NCBI GenBank assembly: GCA_001304425.1
Contig: LJTS01000233.1
Coordinates: forward strand, 1-5,215
DNA: 5,215 bases
Direction of reading: 5' to 3'
Source of the DNA: Betaproteobacteria bacterium SG8_40
GTDB lineage: Bacteria > Pseudomonadota > Gammaproteobacteria > Burkholderiales > Eutrophovitaceae
Shown: one piece after another, positions 5,215 through 5,215 of the stretch
Layout: the number at the start of each line of letters is the position of its first letter
Position numbering within the stretch: the first letter of the stretch is position 1
Translations under genes and position numbers: made by a program
Notes under the pieces: model-generated
What the model was told of the DNA's origin: nothing
The model's database searches: none
Seen by the model: only the letters and a program-made list of their open reading frames with translations

Positions 5215-5215
5215 A

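Overview
The window looks like a piece of an alphaproteobacterial genome, most likely from the Rhizobiales. The grounds are mixed codons with G or C favoured at the third position, a short protein with the 'SLDW..LGD' signature, and a 232-residue protein whose helical core resembles small hypothetical proteins I remember from rhizobia. The species assignment is inference. Gene density is low after position 2500, where short hypothetical genes sit among long spacers. That suggests an accessory, plasmid or island-like stretch rather than core chromosome.

Left part (1-2490). A class I SAM-dependent methyltransferase enters from the left edge on the + strand and ends at 862. Facing it on the - strand is nhaA (2490 to 1156), a complete Na+/H+ antiporter with its catalytic residues in place. 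A possible 40-codon ORF starts on the nhaA stop codon (ATGA overlap) and ends at 1037, leaving a 174-base convergent spacer.

Middle part (2491-3714). Behind nhaA lie about 500 bases without a confident gene, although several - strand frames look coding-like in short pieces, as in a decayed gene. Then comes a 67-codon - strand gene (3200 to 2997), a spacer of about 370 bases with inverted repeats and a start-less open frame, and a 45-residue proline-rich - strand gene (3714 to 3577) with a good ribosome binding site.

Right part (3715-5215). A strongly AT-rich intergenic region separates the proline-rich gene from a divergent + strand pair: a 232-residue two-part hypothetical protein (4040-4738) and, 20 bases later, a 35-residue single-span membrane peptide (4759-4866). 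The ribosome binding site of the first gene lies inside a short hairpin next to the start codon. Facing this pair on the - strand are a probable 32-residue ORF (4973 to 4875) and the last 48 residues of a gene entering from the right edge (stop at 5068).

The only functions that can be named are methyl transfer and sodium/proton exchange. The divergent region 3577-4866, with three short or unrecognised genes around an AT-rich control region and a hidden ribosome binding site, is the most likely place for something undescribed.
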